Positions 44,730-53,267 of a stretch of DNA of 57,625 bases are shown here, piece after piece (positions within the stretch are counted from its first letter, which is position 1; every line of letters starts with the position of its first letter). The notes under the pieces are model-generated. The model made no database searches, had not been told where the DNA came from, and saw nothing but the letters and a program-made list of their open reading frames with translations. The DNA comes from Porphyromonas gulae DSM 15663 (lineage in GTDB: Bacteria > Bacteroidota > Bacteroidia > Bacteroidales > Porphyromonadaceae). A program made the translations under genes and the position numbers. The stretch is taken from NCBI RefSeq assembly GCF_000378065.1, contig NZ_KB899161.1:1-57625 (forward strand), in the 5' to 3' direction.

Positions 44730-45122
44730 TTATAGATTTGCAGGACTGGAAAGAATGGTTATTCCTTATATCATACTTAGTCTGTTTTCAAATGCCTTGA
44801 TAGAATATAAATAAATGGATTGGATGGGTGAGGGTAGTGTGTGAAGTCGGGAAATATATTTCATTTGTTTAGATCGTCAGAGAAATTGGTCGATGATTTG
44901 TAATGCTTTAGTATATATTTAGTTATTCCTTGTTTAGCGTCTTTACTTGCTTGCAAATGTAAGAAAAAAGCTCGATCCGAATGACTTGAAATACTTGCCT
45001 TGAACAAGCCTCCCTTCACCCCTCTCTGCCGATAAGGCTCAAAGCTATCCCTATACCTCTTTTCGGGTGCTTGCTTGATAGGTAAATATGACAGAAACAT
45101 AGACTATTACGGTGCAATTACA

Positions 45123-45130
45123 TATATTTG
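45123..45130 (+). promoter_or_regulatory. Putative -7 element for rex
   Basis: TATATTTG fits TAnnTTTG and lies 28 bp before the rex ATG. No TTG lies at the ideal spacing. Confidence 0.45.
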
Positions 45131-45157
45131 TAGTTAAATAATCCACGAATAAAACGG

Positions 45158-45814
45158 ATGAAAACGATTGCGAACGAATCTTCTCCTCTCAATACCAAAG
45201 TCCCCGAACCTACTTTGAGGCGTCTGCCCTGGTATTTGTCTTACGTCCAGCTATTGCATGCGGATGGATGTGAGTCGGTGTCTTCCACGCGGATCGCTCG
45301 TGCCGTAGGGGTGGATGCTTCGCTCGTGGCCAAGGATCTCTCCTATGTGTCGGTGGATGGGCGTACACGGGTGGGGTATCGTGTGGCAGATATGGTGGCT
45401 GTGCTGAACGACTTTCTGGGCTTTACGCACCACCACCGGGCCTTCCTCTTCGGGGTGGGAAGTCTGGGTGCTGCTTTGTTGCAGGACTCGGGTTTGCGCC
45501 ACTTCGGGCTGGAGATTGCCGCCGGCTTCGATGTGAATCCGGATATTGTGGACACTAATATCAATGGTATCCCCGTTTACCATAAGAGCCGGGCTGCGGA
45601 GTTGTGCGCTCGAGAGCGTGTGGATATAGGTATTCTTACCGTCCCGATACGGGCGGCACAGTCGGTGGCCGATGAGATGATAGTAGCAGGGATCAAGGCT
45701 ATTTGGAATTTTACTCCATGGCGCATTAGTGTGCCCGAAGGCGTGGTCGTACAGAATACGTCGATGTATGCCCAGTTGGCTGTGATGTTCAATCGGATGA
45801 AATCGCTACCTTAG
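45158..45814 (+). CDS. rex: Redox-sensing transcriptional repressor Rex
   Basis: The 218-residue repressor senses the NADH/NAD+ ratio. An N-terminal winged helix (residues 15-85, LPWYLSYVQLLHADGCESVSSTRIARAVGVDASLVAKDLSY) binds DNA. The Rossmann domain begins with FLFGVGSLGAALL near residue 98, and the C-terminal domain-swapped helix closes the dimer. GYRVADMVAVLNDFLG is typical. Rex normally represses anaerobic and fermentative genes when NADH is low; targets here are unknown. It precedes the FAH-porU-porV-ispF run by 69 bp on the same strand, so it may be the first gene of that operon. Confidence 0.95.
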   Translation: MKTIANESSPLNTKVPEPTLRRLPWYLSYVQLLHADGCESVSSTRIARAVGVDASLVAKDLSYVSVDGRTRVGYRVADMVAVLNDFLGFTHHHRAFLFGVGSLGAALLQDSGLRHFGLEIAAGFDVNPDIVDTNINGIPVYHKSRAAELCARERVDIGILTVPIRAAQSVADEMIVAGIKAIWNFTPWRISVPEGVVVQNTSMYAQLAVMFNRMKSLP

Positions 45815-45883
45815 GTCTCCGAAGGCTGAACAATCCTCCTCTGCCCTTTTTTATAATAAGGGCTTTCGCTCGCTCTTGGAACG

Positions 45884-46543
45884 ATGAAGATAATTGCTGT
45901 CGGCATGAACTATAGTGCGCATGTCAGCGAAATGCGACGTGCGGACATCCTTCCCGTTGCTCCCTGTCCGAATGGAGAGGGAGCCGATTTTTGTGTGGAG
46001 GAACCTGTGCTTTTCCTCAAGGCCGATTCCTTGTTGCGCGAAGGGTATCCCTTTTTCTATCCGGATTTTTCTCAGGAGATCCACTATGAGACCGAGCTGG
46101 TGGTTCGTATCGATCGTATCGGCAAGTGCATAGCCGAGCGTTTTGCTCACCGCTATTATAGTGAGGTTAGCGTCGGTATAGACTTCACGGCTCGTGACCT
46201 CCAGCGTCGTGCCAAAGCCAAGGGATTGCCATGGGCAACGGCCAAAGCTTTCGACAACTCCGCTGCCGTAGGGCGGTGGGTGAAGAAGGACTCGCTCCGG
46301 CACGGTGTGCAGGAGCTGGATCTGCGATTGGATATAGACGGACGCACGGTGCAGCAGGGCAATACACGGGATATGCTCTTTTCCGTAGATCGTTTGATCG
46401 CTTATGCCAGTCGTTTCTTCACGCTCCGTATGGGGGATCTTATCTTTACGGGGACTCCGGCAGGGGTAGGCCCTATTGCTATCGGCCAGCACCTCGAAGC
46501 CTATCTCGAAGAGCAAAAACTGCTCGACATATCCATCAAATAA
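45884..46543 (+). CDS. Fumarylacetoacetate hydrolase-family protein
   Basis: The 219-residue protein has the FAH C-terminal catalytic fold used by acylpyruvases, oxaloacetate tautomerases and related enzymes. Metal-binding acidic residues lie in IHYETELVVRI (near residue 66). GIDFTARDLQ and the C-terminal SRFFTLRMGDLIFTGTPAGVGPI are family signatures. It is the short, single-domain form. The substrate is unknown; oxaloacetate or acylpyruvate is plausible. It lies 12 bp before porU. Confidence 0.9.
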   Translation: MKIIAVGMNYSAHVSEMRRADILPVAPCPNGEGADFCVEEPVLFLKADSLLREGYPFFYPDFSQEIHYETELVVRIDRIGKCIAERFAHRYYSEVSVGIDFTARDLQRRAKAKGLPWATAKAFDNSAAVGRWVKKDSLRHGVQELDLRLDIDGRTVQQGNTRDMLFSVDRLIAYASRFFTLRMGDLIFTGTPAGVGPIAIGQHLEAYLEEQKLLDISIK

Positions 46544-46555
46544 GCTATTTCTCAG

Positions 46556-49500
46556 ATGAAACGAATACTTCCAATAGTCGCATTCCTTTCTCTCTTCCTT
46601 GCCCTTGCTCTGCCTGCGGTAGCGCAACGAGCTGTGGGGAAGACGGCTGACCGTTCGCTAATGGCTTCGGGACATTGGGTCAAGATACGTGTCGATGCAA
46701 GTGGAGTGTATCGCCTTACGGACGAACAGCTCCGTGCCAATGGCTTCTCCGATCCGTCCAAGGTGGGTGTGTTCGGCTATGGCGGAGGGGTACTTCCCGA
46801 AGATCTGAGCCGGATCACGACAGACGATTTGCCTCCCGTACCGGTACTCCGTCAGGGCGATGCGCTGTATTTCTATGCCGTGGGCCCGGTGACGTGGTTC
46901 TACAATCCGGCTAAAACCACCATGGAGCATACGGTGAATACGTACAGTACGCATGGCTACTACTTCCTGTCGGATGCTGCCGGAGCTCCTTTGCAGATGT
47001 CTCAATATACGGGTGGAGGTGCGTCGGCCGAAGCCTTGATCGACTACTACGATGAGCTGATGCTCCATGAGCAGGAATTGTATTCGCCCAAAGAATCGGG
47101 GCGAGATCTGTATGGCGAGTCTTTCAGTGCAGTCAATACGCGTACGGTCAAGTTCCCTTTGAGGGGCAACACGCGCTCGTCTGCCGAACTCGGTACCGTA
47201 TTCTCATACATAGCCAAGGCCAGATCGGCCGGTGGCGGCCGCGAGATGTCGCTCTCGGCCAATGGTATTCTGATCTTCAGCGATCCTTTCTCCATGACAT
47301 CGAATGAGGTAGCCAATTCCTATTTGGCGGGCAAGAAGCGTCGTCTCTATCACAGTACGCCGATGAACAGCTTGGCCAATGAGTTGCGCTTGGACGTGAA
47401 TTATAGTATGACAGGGGATGCGGTCAATCTGGATTTCATAGAGGTGGCTACACAGAACGATCTCCGGTACGATGGCGCACCCATGCATATCAGGCGGTTT
47501 TCCAATTTGCCCGTTTTGGGGGGCGAGTCCTGCCGCTTCGTTGTCAGTGAGGTGCCGGAGTCTCTGGTGGTTTTGCATGCCAATTCTTCCCTGACAGCCT
47601 CGCTTGTTCCCGTTAAGACTGTCGGGGACAGGACCATTGAGTTCGTGGCTCCGCCGAAGGATCAGGATCGAAGGACTATCAATACGTTTTATGCCGTGGA
47701 CTTGTCACAGGCTTCTGCTCCGGAGATCCTCGGAGCGGTACCCAATCAAAACCTGCATGGAGAAGAAATCCCTGATCTGATCATTGTCTCTACTCAGGCT
47801 CTCCTCCCCGAGGCTGACCGACTGGCTGCCTATCGTAGAGAGAAAGGTGGGCTGAAGGTCTTGGTCGTATTGCAGGAACAAGTGTTCAACGAGTTTTCCG
47901 GTGGCACTCCCGATGCTACGGCATACCGCCTCTTTGCCAAAATGTTTTACGACAGATGGAAGACAAATGCACCTGTGGGAGAGACCTTCCCGATGCAAAT
48001 GCTTCTCTTCGGCGATGGGACTCATGACAACAGGAAGGTCTCTGTAGCTTGGCAGAAACCGTATCTCCAGCAAACGGAGTTCTTGCTGACATTCCAAGCC
48101 GTCAATTCGACGAACGTAAGCAGTTATGTGACAGATGATTACTTCGGCTTGCTGGATGATCAGCCGGCCTCGGTCAATATCGGTTGGCGCAATTATAATA
48201 TGGCTGTAGGGCGATTCCCCGTACGTACTCCGGCCGAAGCTCGCATCGCAGTGGACAAGACCATCCGATATGAGGAGGATCGTGAGAGCGGTGCCTGGCG
48301 TATTCGCACCTGCTTTGCGGCAGACAATGGGGACAGACACGCGACCGAAACTTCCCGTTTGATCGATACCGTCAAGCGTTATGCTCCTGCCATCATGCCG
48401 GTGCGTGCCTTTCAGGACGTATATCCGCATGTCATCGAGAACGGGTTGCACAGTATCCCGGGAGCAAAGAAAAAAATGTTGGAAACCCTTCAGTCGGGTA
48501 TCATCCTGCTTAATTATACCGGTCATGGCGGTCCTGCCGGATGGTCGGACGAGCATTTGCTGACGCTCAACGATATACACAATTTCAATTATAAGCATAT
48601 GCCCATTTGGATTACTGCCACGTGTGACTTTGCCAACTATGACAGTCAGACGACCTCGGCAGGGGAGGAGGTTTTCCTCCACGAGAAGAGTGGCACTCCG
48701 ATCATGTTCTCGACTACGCGTGTCGTTTATAATACGCAGAATGAGAAGATCAATGGTTTTATGCTTCGGCGTATGTTCGAGAAAGCTAAGGACGGGCGTT
48801 ATCGTACGATGGGTGAGATTATCCGATCGGCCAAACAGGGGATGCTCAGTACTGTTTTCCCCGATTCTATCAATCAGTTGAGTTTCTTCCTGATGGGTGA
48901 TCCGTCCGTGCGTATGAATCTTCCTACCCACAAAGTGTATTTGACTGCGATCAACGGGCAGGTTCCCGGAGGGGAGTATGGAACCATTGTGCTCAAGTCT
49001 TTGGAACGGGTAGCCCTGAAGGGTAAGGTGACCGATGAACAGGGAACGTTCGACGAGACTTTCAGTGGCAAGGTTTTCCTGACTGTCTTCGATGGCAGAA
49101 AGAAAATGACGGCTTTGGAAGAGGAGGGAAATGACCACTCTCTTGTATATTATGACTATCCTAACGTGATGTATGCCGGTATTGCCGAAGTAAAGAACGG
49201 AGTCTTCGAAACTTCGTTTATCGTACCCAAGGATGTGAACTATTCCGAGCACGAAGGCCGGATCAATCTCTATGCCTATAACGAAAGCACAAAGACGGAA
49301 GCCATGGGGGTAGACTTCTCCATCAGAGTCCAACCGGGTATTCCCGATGAGGTGACGGAGGATAATACACCGCCCGAAATTATAAGCTGTTTCCTCAATG
49401 ACAGTACATTCCGATCGGGAGATGAGGTTAATCCTACTCCTCTGTTTATGGCCGAAGTATTCGACCTGAACGGAATCAATATCACGGGTAGCGGTGTAGG

Positions 49501-50032
49501 GCATGATATTACGCTCTGTATCGATGGCCGTGCCGATCTGACCTATAACCTCAATGCTTATTTCACAAGCTCGGCTACGGATGCAGGTGTGGGCACTATC
49601 CTCTTTATGATACCGGCTTTGGCCGAAGGAGATCATACAGCCCGACTGACGGTTTGGGACATTTTCAATAATACCGCCCATCATGACTTTTCGTTCAGAG
49701 TGGTAGATGGCATTGCTCCGGATGTGGCAGATGTGATTTTATTCCCGAATCCGGTACGCGAGAGTGCTACGTTCCGAATCTTCCACAATCGCCCCGGAAG
49801 CGATTTGAACGTGGCTGTGGAGATCTACGACTTCACCGGTCGTCTCGTGAACACTCTGCCCGTCAAGACATATTCCTCCTCCTACGGAGAACCTATAGAG
49901 ATCAAGTGGGATCTGACCTCCAAATACGGAGTGAAGATCGGAAACGGATTCTACCTTTATCGCTGTGTGGTGAACTCTCCCGGAGGACAGACGGCCTCCA
50001 TGGCCAAGAAAATGATCGTGGTAGGACAATAG
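46556..50032 (+). CDS. porU: Type IX secretion system sortase PorU
   Basis: PorU is the gingipain-like cysteine protease on the outer surface that cuts the C-terminal signal domain from T9SS cargo and transfers the cargo to anionic LPS. The 1158-residue protein starts with a signal peptide (MKRILPIVAFLSLFLALALPAVA). The caspase-like C25 domain has NYTGHGGPAGWSDEHLLTLND (catalytic His) and WITATCDFANYD, whose Cys is residue 690, the position known for PorU. The C-terminal Ig-like signal domain ends with GNGFYLYRCVVNSPGG and a KKMIVVG tail. It is followed by porV, its membrane partner. Confidence 0.97.
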   Translation: MKRILPIVAFLSLFLALALPAVAQRAVGKTADRSLMASGHWVKIRVDASGVYRLTDEQLRANGFSDPSKVGVFGYGGGVLPEDLSRITTDDLPPVPVLRQGDALYFYAVGPVTWFYNPAKTTMEHTVNTYSTHGYYFLSDAAGAPLQMSQYTGGGASAEALIDYYDELMLHEQELYSPKESGRDLYGESFSAVNTRTVKFPLRGNTRSSAELGTVFSYIAKARSAGGGREMSLSANGILIFSDPFSMTSNEVANSYLAGKKRRLYHSTPMNSLANELRLDVNYSMTGDAVNLDFIEVATQNDLRYDGAPMHIRRFSNLPVLGGESCRFVVSEVPESLVVLHANSSLTASLVPVKTVGDRTIEFVAPPKDQDRRTINTFYAVDLSQASAPEILGAVPNQNLHGEEIPDLIIVSTQALLPEADRLAAYRREKGGLKVLVVLQEQVFNEFSGGTPDATAYRLFAKMFYDRWKTNAPVGETFPMQMLLFGDGTHDNRKVSVAWQKPYLQQTEFLLTFQAVNSTNVSSYVTDDYFGLLDDQPASVNIGWRNYNMAVGRFPVRTPAEARIAVDKTIRYEEDRESGAWRIRTCFAADNGDRHATETSRLIDTVKRYAPAIMPVRAFQDVYPHVIENGLHSIPGAKKKMLETLQSGIILLNYTGHGGPAGWSDEHLLTLNDIHNFNYKHMPIWITATCDFANYDSQTTSAGEEVFLHEKSGTPIMFSTTRVVYNTQNEKINGFMLRRMFEKAKDGRYRTMGEIIRSAKQGMLSTVFPDSINQLSFFLMGDPSVRMNLPTHKVYLTAINGQVPGGEYGTIVLKSLERVALKGKVTDEQGTFDETFSGKVFLTVFDGRKKMTALEEEGNDHSLVYYDYPNVMYAGIAEVKNGVFETSFIVPKDVNYSEHEGRINLYAYNESTKTEAMGVDFSIRVQPGIPDEVTEDNTPPEIISCFLNDSTFRSGDEVNPTPLFMAEVFDLNGINITGSGVGHDITLCIDGRADLTYNLNAYFTSSATDAGVGTILFMIPALAEGDHTARLTVWDIFNNTAHHDFSFRVVDGIAPDVADVILFPNPVRESATFRIFHNRPGSDLNVAVEIYDFTGRLVNTLPVKTYSSSYGEPIEIKWDLTSKYGVKIGNGFYLYRCVVNSPGGQTASMAKKMIVVGQ

Positions 50033-50107
50033 CCGAAGCGATCCTGCCGTTTACGATATGGAATGTTCGTAAACCCAACAAGAGTACAAAAACAAAAAGA
50101 ACGAAAT

Positions 50108-51283
50108 ATGATTATCAAGAAAATGCTGAAGAATAGATTGCTTCCCTTGGCGATAACCCTCCTCATTGCTCCAATGGCTATCGAAGCTCAGGAGCAACTG
50201 AATGTGGTACACACTTCCGTGCCGTCGTTGAATATCAGTCCGGATGCACGTGCTGCCGGTATGGGGGATATAGGTGTGGCAACGACACCGGATGCGTATT
50301 CACAGTACTGGAATCCGAGTAAATATGCTTTCGTGGATACGAAAGCCGGTATCAGCTTCTCATACACCCCTTGGCTGTCCAAACTGGTCAATGATATTGC
50401 GCTGATGCAGATGACCGGTTTCTACAAATTGGGAACCGACGAGAATCAGGCTATTAGTGCTTCTCTACGTTATTTCACATTAGGAAAACTGGAGACTTTC
50501 GACGAATTGGGCGAATCCATGGGAGAGGCCCATCCCAATGAGTTTGCTGTCGATTTGGGCTATAGTCGCCAGCTTTCGGAGGACTTCTCTATGGCCGTAG
50601 CACTACGTTATATCCGCTCCGATCAGAGCACGCACAATACAGGAGAGAATCAGGCAGGAAATGCTTTTGCGGCAGATATAGCCGGTTATTTGCAGAAGTA
50701 TGTGCTACTGGGGAATGCCGAGAGCCTGTGGTCATTAGGTTTCAATGTGAAGAATATCGGTACGAAGATCTCCTATGATGGAGGTGCCACAAGTTTTTTC
50801 ATCCCTACTTCTTTGAATCTCGGAACGGGGCTATTGTATCCGATCGATGACTATAACAGCATCAGCTTCAACCTTGAACTTAGCAAGCTGCTTGTACCCA
50901 CTCCTCCTATCATGGATCAAAACGATCAGGCCGGTTATGAGGCTGCACTGAAGAAATATCAGGAAACTTCTTCGATCAGCGGTATATTCTCTTCTTTCGG
51001 TGACGCGCCGGGAGGACTCAAGGAAGAATTCCGTGAGATCACATGGGGGCTTGGTGCTGAATACAGCTATGACGATAAGTTTTTTGTTCGTGCCGGATAT
51101 TCATACCTGCATCCCACCAAGGGAAATTTGCAGTACTTCACGGCCGGTGCCGGCTTCAAGATGAACATATTCCGTATCGATGCTTCCTACCTGTTGTCTA
51201 CGATCCAGAGTAATCCGTTGGATCAGACACTGCGGTTTACGCTTGCTTTCGATATGGATGGATTGCGCAATTTGTTCCATTAA
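50108..51283 (+). CDS. porV: Type IX secretion outer-membrane protein PorV (LptO)
   Basis: PorV is a 14-stranded outer-membrane beta-barrel that shuttles T9SS cargo from the translocon to PorU. The start is the ATG at 50108, giving 391 residues, the known PorV length; the frame stays open upstream but that stretch is spacer. The signal peptide ends at MAIEAQ. VPSLNISPDARAAGMGDIGVATTPDAYSQYWNP is the characteristic N-terminal motif of the PorV/PorQ family. FFVRAGYSYLHPTKGNLQYFTAGAGFKM and the final RFTLAFDMDGLRNLFH form late strands. ispF follows six bases later. Confidence 0.97.
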   Translation: MIIKKMLKNRLLPLAITLLIAPMAIEAQEQLNVVHTSVPSLNISPDARAAGMGDIGVATTPDAYSQYWNPSKYAFVDTKAGISFSYTPWLSKLVNDIALMQMTGFYKLGTDENQAISASLRYFTLGKLETFDELGESMGEAHPNEFAVDLGYSRQLSEDFSMAVALRYIRSDQSTHNTGENQAGNAFAADIAGYLQKYVLLGNAESLWSLGFNVKNIGTKISYDGGATSFFIPTSLNLGTGLLYPIDDYNSISFNLELSKLLVPTPPIMDQNDQAGYEAALKKYQETSSISGIFSSFGDAPGGLKEEFREITWGLGAEYSYDDKFFVRAGYSYLHPTKGNLQYFTAGAGFKMNIFRIDASYLLSTIQSNPLDQTLRFTLAFDMDGLRNLFH

Positions 51284-51289
51284 ACCGAG

Positions 51290-51778
51290 ATGAAGAAGCC
51301 TTTTCGAATAGGATTCGGTTTCGATGTACACCGCTTGTCCGAAGGTTATCCTTTGTGGATAGGCGGTGTTCGTCTGGAGCATCCCAAGGGTTTGGAAGGA
51401 CACTCTGATGCCGATGTACTCATTCATGCCATTTGTGATGCGTTGCTTGGTGCAGCCGCTTTGCGTGACATCGGGCATCATTTCTCTCCTTCGGATCCTC
51501 AATATAAGGGGATCGATAGTAAGATCTTGTTGGAACGGGTGATGGATTTGGTGCGTTCGCAGGGATATGAATTGGGTAATATCGATGCCACTATTGCGGC
51601 AGAACAGCCCAAGCTGAATCCACATATACCGGATATGCAGCAAGTATTGGCTGACGTGATGCAGGTCGAGGTGTCGGATATTTCGCTGAAAGCCACAACG
51701 ACGGAGAAACTCGGCTTCACTGGACGCGAGGAAGGTATTTCCGCCTATGCCGTGGCCTTGCTCATTGCTGCAGTCTGA
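51290..51778 (+). CDS. ispF: 2-C-methyl-D-erythritol 2,4-cyclodiphosphate synthase
   Basis: IspF makes the cyclic diphosphate intermediate of the non-mevalonate isoprenoid pathway. The 162-residue protein shows GFDVHRLSEGYPLWIGGV with the zinc-binding Asp and His, EGHSDADVLIHAICDALLGAAALRDIGHHF, and the C-terminal KATTTEKLGFTGREEGISAYAVALL. It is a homotrimer in the cytoplasm. It lies six bases after porV, the end of a co-directional run rex-FAH-porU-porV-ispF, and is followed by a hairpin. Confidence 0.96.
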   Translation: MKKPFRIGFGFDVHRLSEGYPLWIGGVRLEHPKGLEGHSDADVLIHAICDALLGAAALRDIGHHFSPSDPQYKGIDSKILLERVMDLVRSQGYELGNIDATIAAEQPKLNPHIPDMQQVLADVMQVEVSDISLKATTTEKLGFTGREEGISAYAVALLIAAV

Positions 51779-51805
51779 GACTAATCAAGTCTCAAAAGAT
51801 TAGTC
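51779..51805 (+). terminator. Hairpin after ispF
   Basis: An 8-bp perfect stem (GACTAATC at 51779-51786 with GATTAGTC at 51798-51805) directly follows the ispF stop codon. No T-tract follows, so termination is likely but unproven. Confidence 0.45.
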
Positions 51806-51884
51806 GCGAGGAGGTTTCTTGCACTCAAGGACTTGGTTTTTATTCCTTTAGACAGCTCCTTTTTCCCTTTTTATTTTGGGGGTA

Positions 51885-52427
51885 TTACTTTTTCAGGAGG
51901 GGTAGTAGCGGCTTGACCAGTTGCCAAATGACGATTCCCGCCGTGACACTTACATTGAGCGAATGCTTTGTGCCGAATTGGGGTATCTCTAAGCAGAGGT
52001 CGCAGAGGTCAATGGCTTCCTGTCGTACTCCTTTTACCTCATTGCCGAAGACAAGAGCATAGTGCTTACTCTCGACCGGGGTGAAATCTTCCAAGAAGAG
52101 GCTACCCTCTGCCTGTTCTACGGTGCAGACTGTATATCCTTTTTCTTTGAGTTCGGCTATCGCATCCACTGCTGAAGGAAAATACTCCCATGCCACACTC
52201 TCCTCTGCTCCCAAAGCTGTCTTGTGAATATCCGGATGAGGAGGGCGAGCCGTTATCCCACACAAGCATAATCCTTCCAGCCTGAAAGCATCGGCTGTCC
52301 TAAAGACTGATCCGACATTGTTCATACTACGTATATCATCCAATATGATCCTGATAGGTAGCTTGGGGCTTTCGTGATATTCTTCGGTTTTGAGTCGCTG
52401 TATCTCGATAGTCTTTTTCTTGCGCAT
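51885..52427 (-). CDS. TrmH/SpoU-family RNA 2'-O-methyltransferase
   Basis: The 180-residue SPOUT methyltransferase contains the three knot motifs: NNVGSVFRTADAF (motif 1), YALVFGNEVKGV (motif 2) and IPQFGTKHSLNVSVTAGIVIWQL (motif 3). It transfers a methyl group to a ribose 2'-OH of tRNA or rRNA; which base is unknown. There is no extra N-terminal substrate domain, so it is the short form. The start is the ATG at 52427 (MRKKKTIEIQRLK). A TATCTTTG element at 52494-52501 overlaps the frame's earlier TTG start, which rules that start out. Confidence 0.92.
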   Translation of the reverse strand: MRKKKTIEIQRLKTEEYHESPKLPIRIILDDIRSMNNVGSVFRTADAFRLEGLCLCGITARPPHPDIHKTALGAEESVAWEYFPSAVDAIAELKEKGYTVCTVEQAEGSLFLEDFTPVESKHYALVFGNEVKGVRQEAIDLCDLCLEIPQFGTKHSLNVSVTAGIVIWQLVKPLLPLLKK

Positions 52428-52493
52428 GATTATTGTCGGTTTATATATTGAGTGATCGGTTTCTTTGCAGAAAAAATCAGAGTATTCGGATAA

Positions 52494-52501
52494 CAAAGAT
52501 A
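52494..52501 (-). promoter_or_regulatory. Putative -7 element for the TrmH gene
   Basis: On the minus strand this reads TATCTTTG, 66 bp before the ATG at 52427. Confidence 0.45.
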
Positions 52502-52520
52502 CAGAAGACGATGTTGTCCT

Positions 52521-52603
52521 AAATAAATTATGAGTTAGGCTGTATAACTCAACGGGTTACGCCTAACTCATAATTTATTTGAGTCCATTGCGCAATGGAC
52601 TCA
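52521..52603. repeat. Large hairpin and adjoining perfect palindrome
   Basis: AAATAAATTATGAGTTAGGC at 52521-52540 is the exact reverse complement of 52561-52580, with a 20-base loop. The right arm abuts a perfect 24-bp palindrome at 52580-52603 (half-site TGAGTCCATTGC). Together they look like the end of an insertion element or a MITE. No transposase is present. Confidence 0.7.
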
Positions 52604-52930
52604 TCAGGAGTAAAAAGTCAAGAGGATAAACTTTTTTACGGTCTATCCGTGGGTCTGGAACCATGCAGAGGCCTTCAAATAGAGAATGATACATAACTAA
52701 CGGGGCTTTAACGACTATAAAAGTACTTAGAAAGCGGCTTTTAATGCCTCAGAACTTATATTTATCAATCAAATTGGTTTTTGATAAAGAAAATTTGTTT
52801 TCCTTTGTAAGGATAAAATTATGTGTAGTCTTATAATGCTACACCTTTCATCAATTTTCTTTTCTCATTCACCTAATATGCCGGTTTGCAGCAGAGAACT
52901 TGGATAAAGGATTGAAAACAAAACTAGTTT

Positions 52931-52963
52931 GGTTGTTGTTGTTGTTGTCTCGCGGGCCGCGAG
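52931..52963. repeat. TTG triplet run and G/C palindrome upstream of mfa1
   Basis: An interrupted TTG run (six TTG triplets) at 52931-52948 is followed by CTCGCGG-G-CCGCGAG (52949-52963), a perfect 7-bp inverted repeat around a single G. The triplet run could vary in length by slippage. Any effect on mfa1, 300 bp downstream, is speculative. Confidence 0.6.
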
Positions 52964-53194
52964 TGGAAGGTCTTATATTGAGCGTTTTTTTGCCGATGTA
53001 TTCTGAACACTCTATGTCGTTTTTCTGTTAAGTAAACTGTGAACCGATCACCTACTACCTAATCTATTAGAGAAGCCGTTCAGGAGAGGTTCATACAGAA
53101 TAGTGTGCAAAGAGTATAGAATTGTGGAGATTGTAGGTTCGGATATGTGCTGACAAAGATTTATTGCTATGCATATCTGATTATAAGATCTTGA

Positions 53195-53202
53195 TAGCTT
53201 TG
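53195..53202 (+). promoter_or_regulatory. Putative -7 element for the mfa operon
   Basis: TAGCTTTG fits TAnnTTTG, 65 bp before the mfa1 ATG. No TTG element is seen at 19-20 bp. Confidence 0.4.
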
Positions 53203-53267
53203 TCTTTATCCGGATTCTTTTGTTATTTAGTGTTCTTGATAATAATCATTCTTTAAACAATTAGCTT

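Larger units (their letters stand above)
44340..44730 (+). repeat. Dispersed repeat element, right copy
   Basis: This is the plus-strand counterpart of the element at 1-420. The 44413-44460 block is nearly identical to the reverse complement of 238-285. Similarity continues with ATCTGCTTTGAAAGAG (44522-44537), the five-unit 22-bp array and AAATAAAAGAGGCA. The left limit is uncertain: similarity fades before about 44390. The shared frame is KVFNNEEEFGII-NK. Confidence 0.7.
43840..45157. other. AT-rich spacer without a supported gene
   Basis: This 1.3-kb stretch holds a -7 element for the DUF2971 gene, the right-hand dispersed element with its 22-bp array (44340-44730), a strong hairpin at 44692-44729 and a -7 element for rex. 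Frames at 44114-44458, 44388-44648 and 44861-45100 (minus) have no recognisable domain and skewed codon use. The second of these reads KVFNNEEEFGIILNK, shared with the left-end element. Confidence 0.6.
52428..53267. other. Spacer between the TrmH gene and mfa1
   Basis: This 840-bp stretch contains the TrmH promoter, a 20-bp inverted repeat plus a 24-bp palindrome (52521-52603), a TTG triplet run with a G/C palindrome (52931-52963) and the mfa1 -7 element at 53195-53202. No reading frame is supported. The rest is AT-rich and resembles decayed or foreign sequence. Confidence 0.6.

Noticed and set aside
44861-45100. 79-residue minus-strand frame before rex
   Set aside because: No recognisable domain and no -7 element; some residues look like other small Porphyromonas hypotheticals, but I could not confirm this.
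47705-49684. 659-residue frame opposite porU
   Set aside because: It is the antisense of porU; long open frames opposite genes are common with this codon bias.
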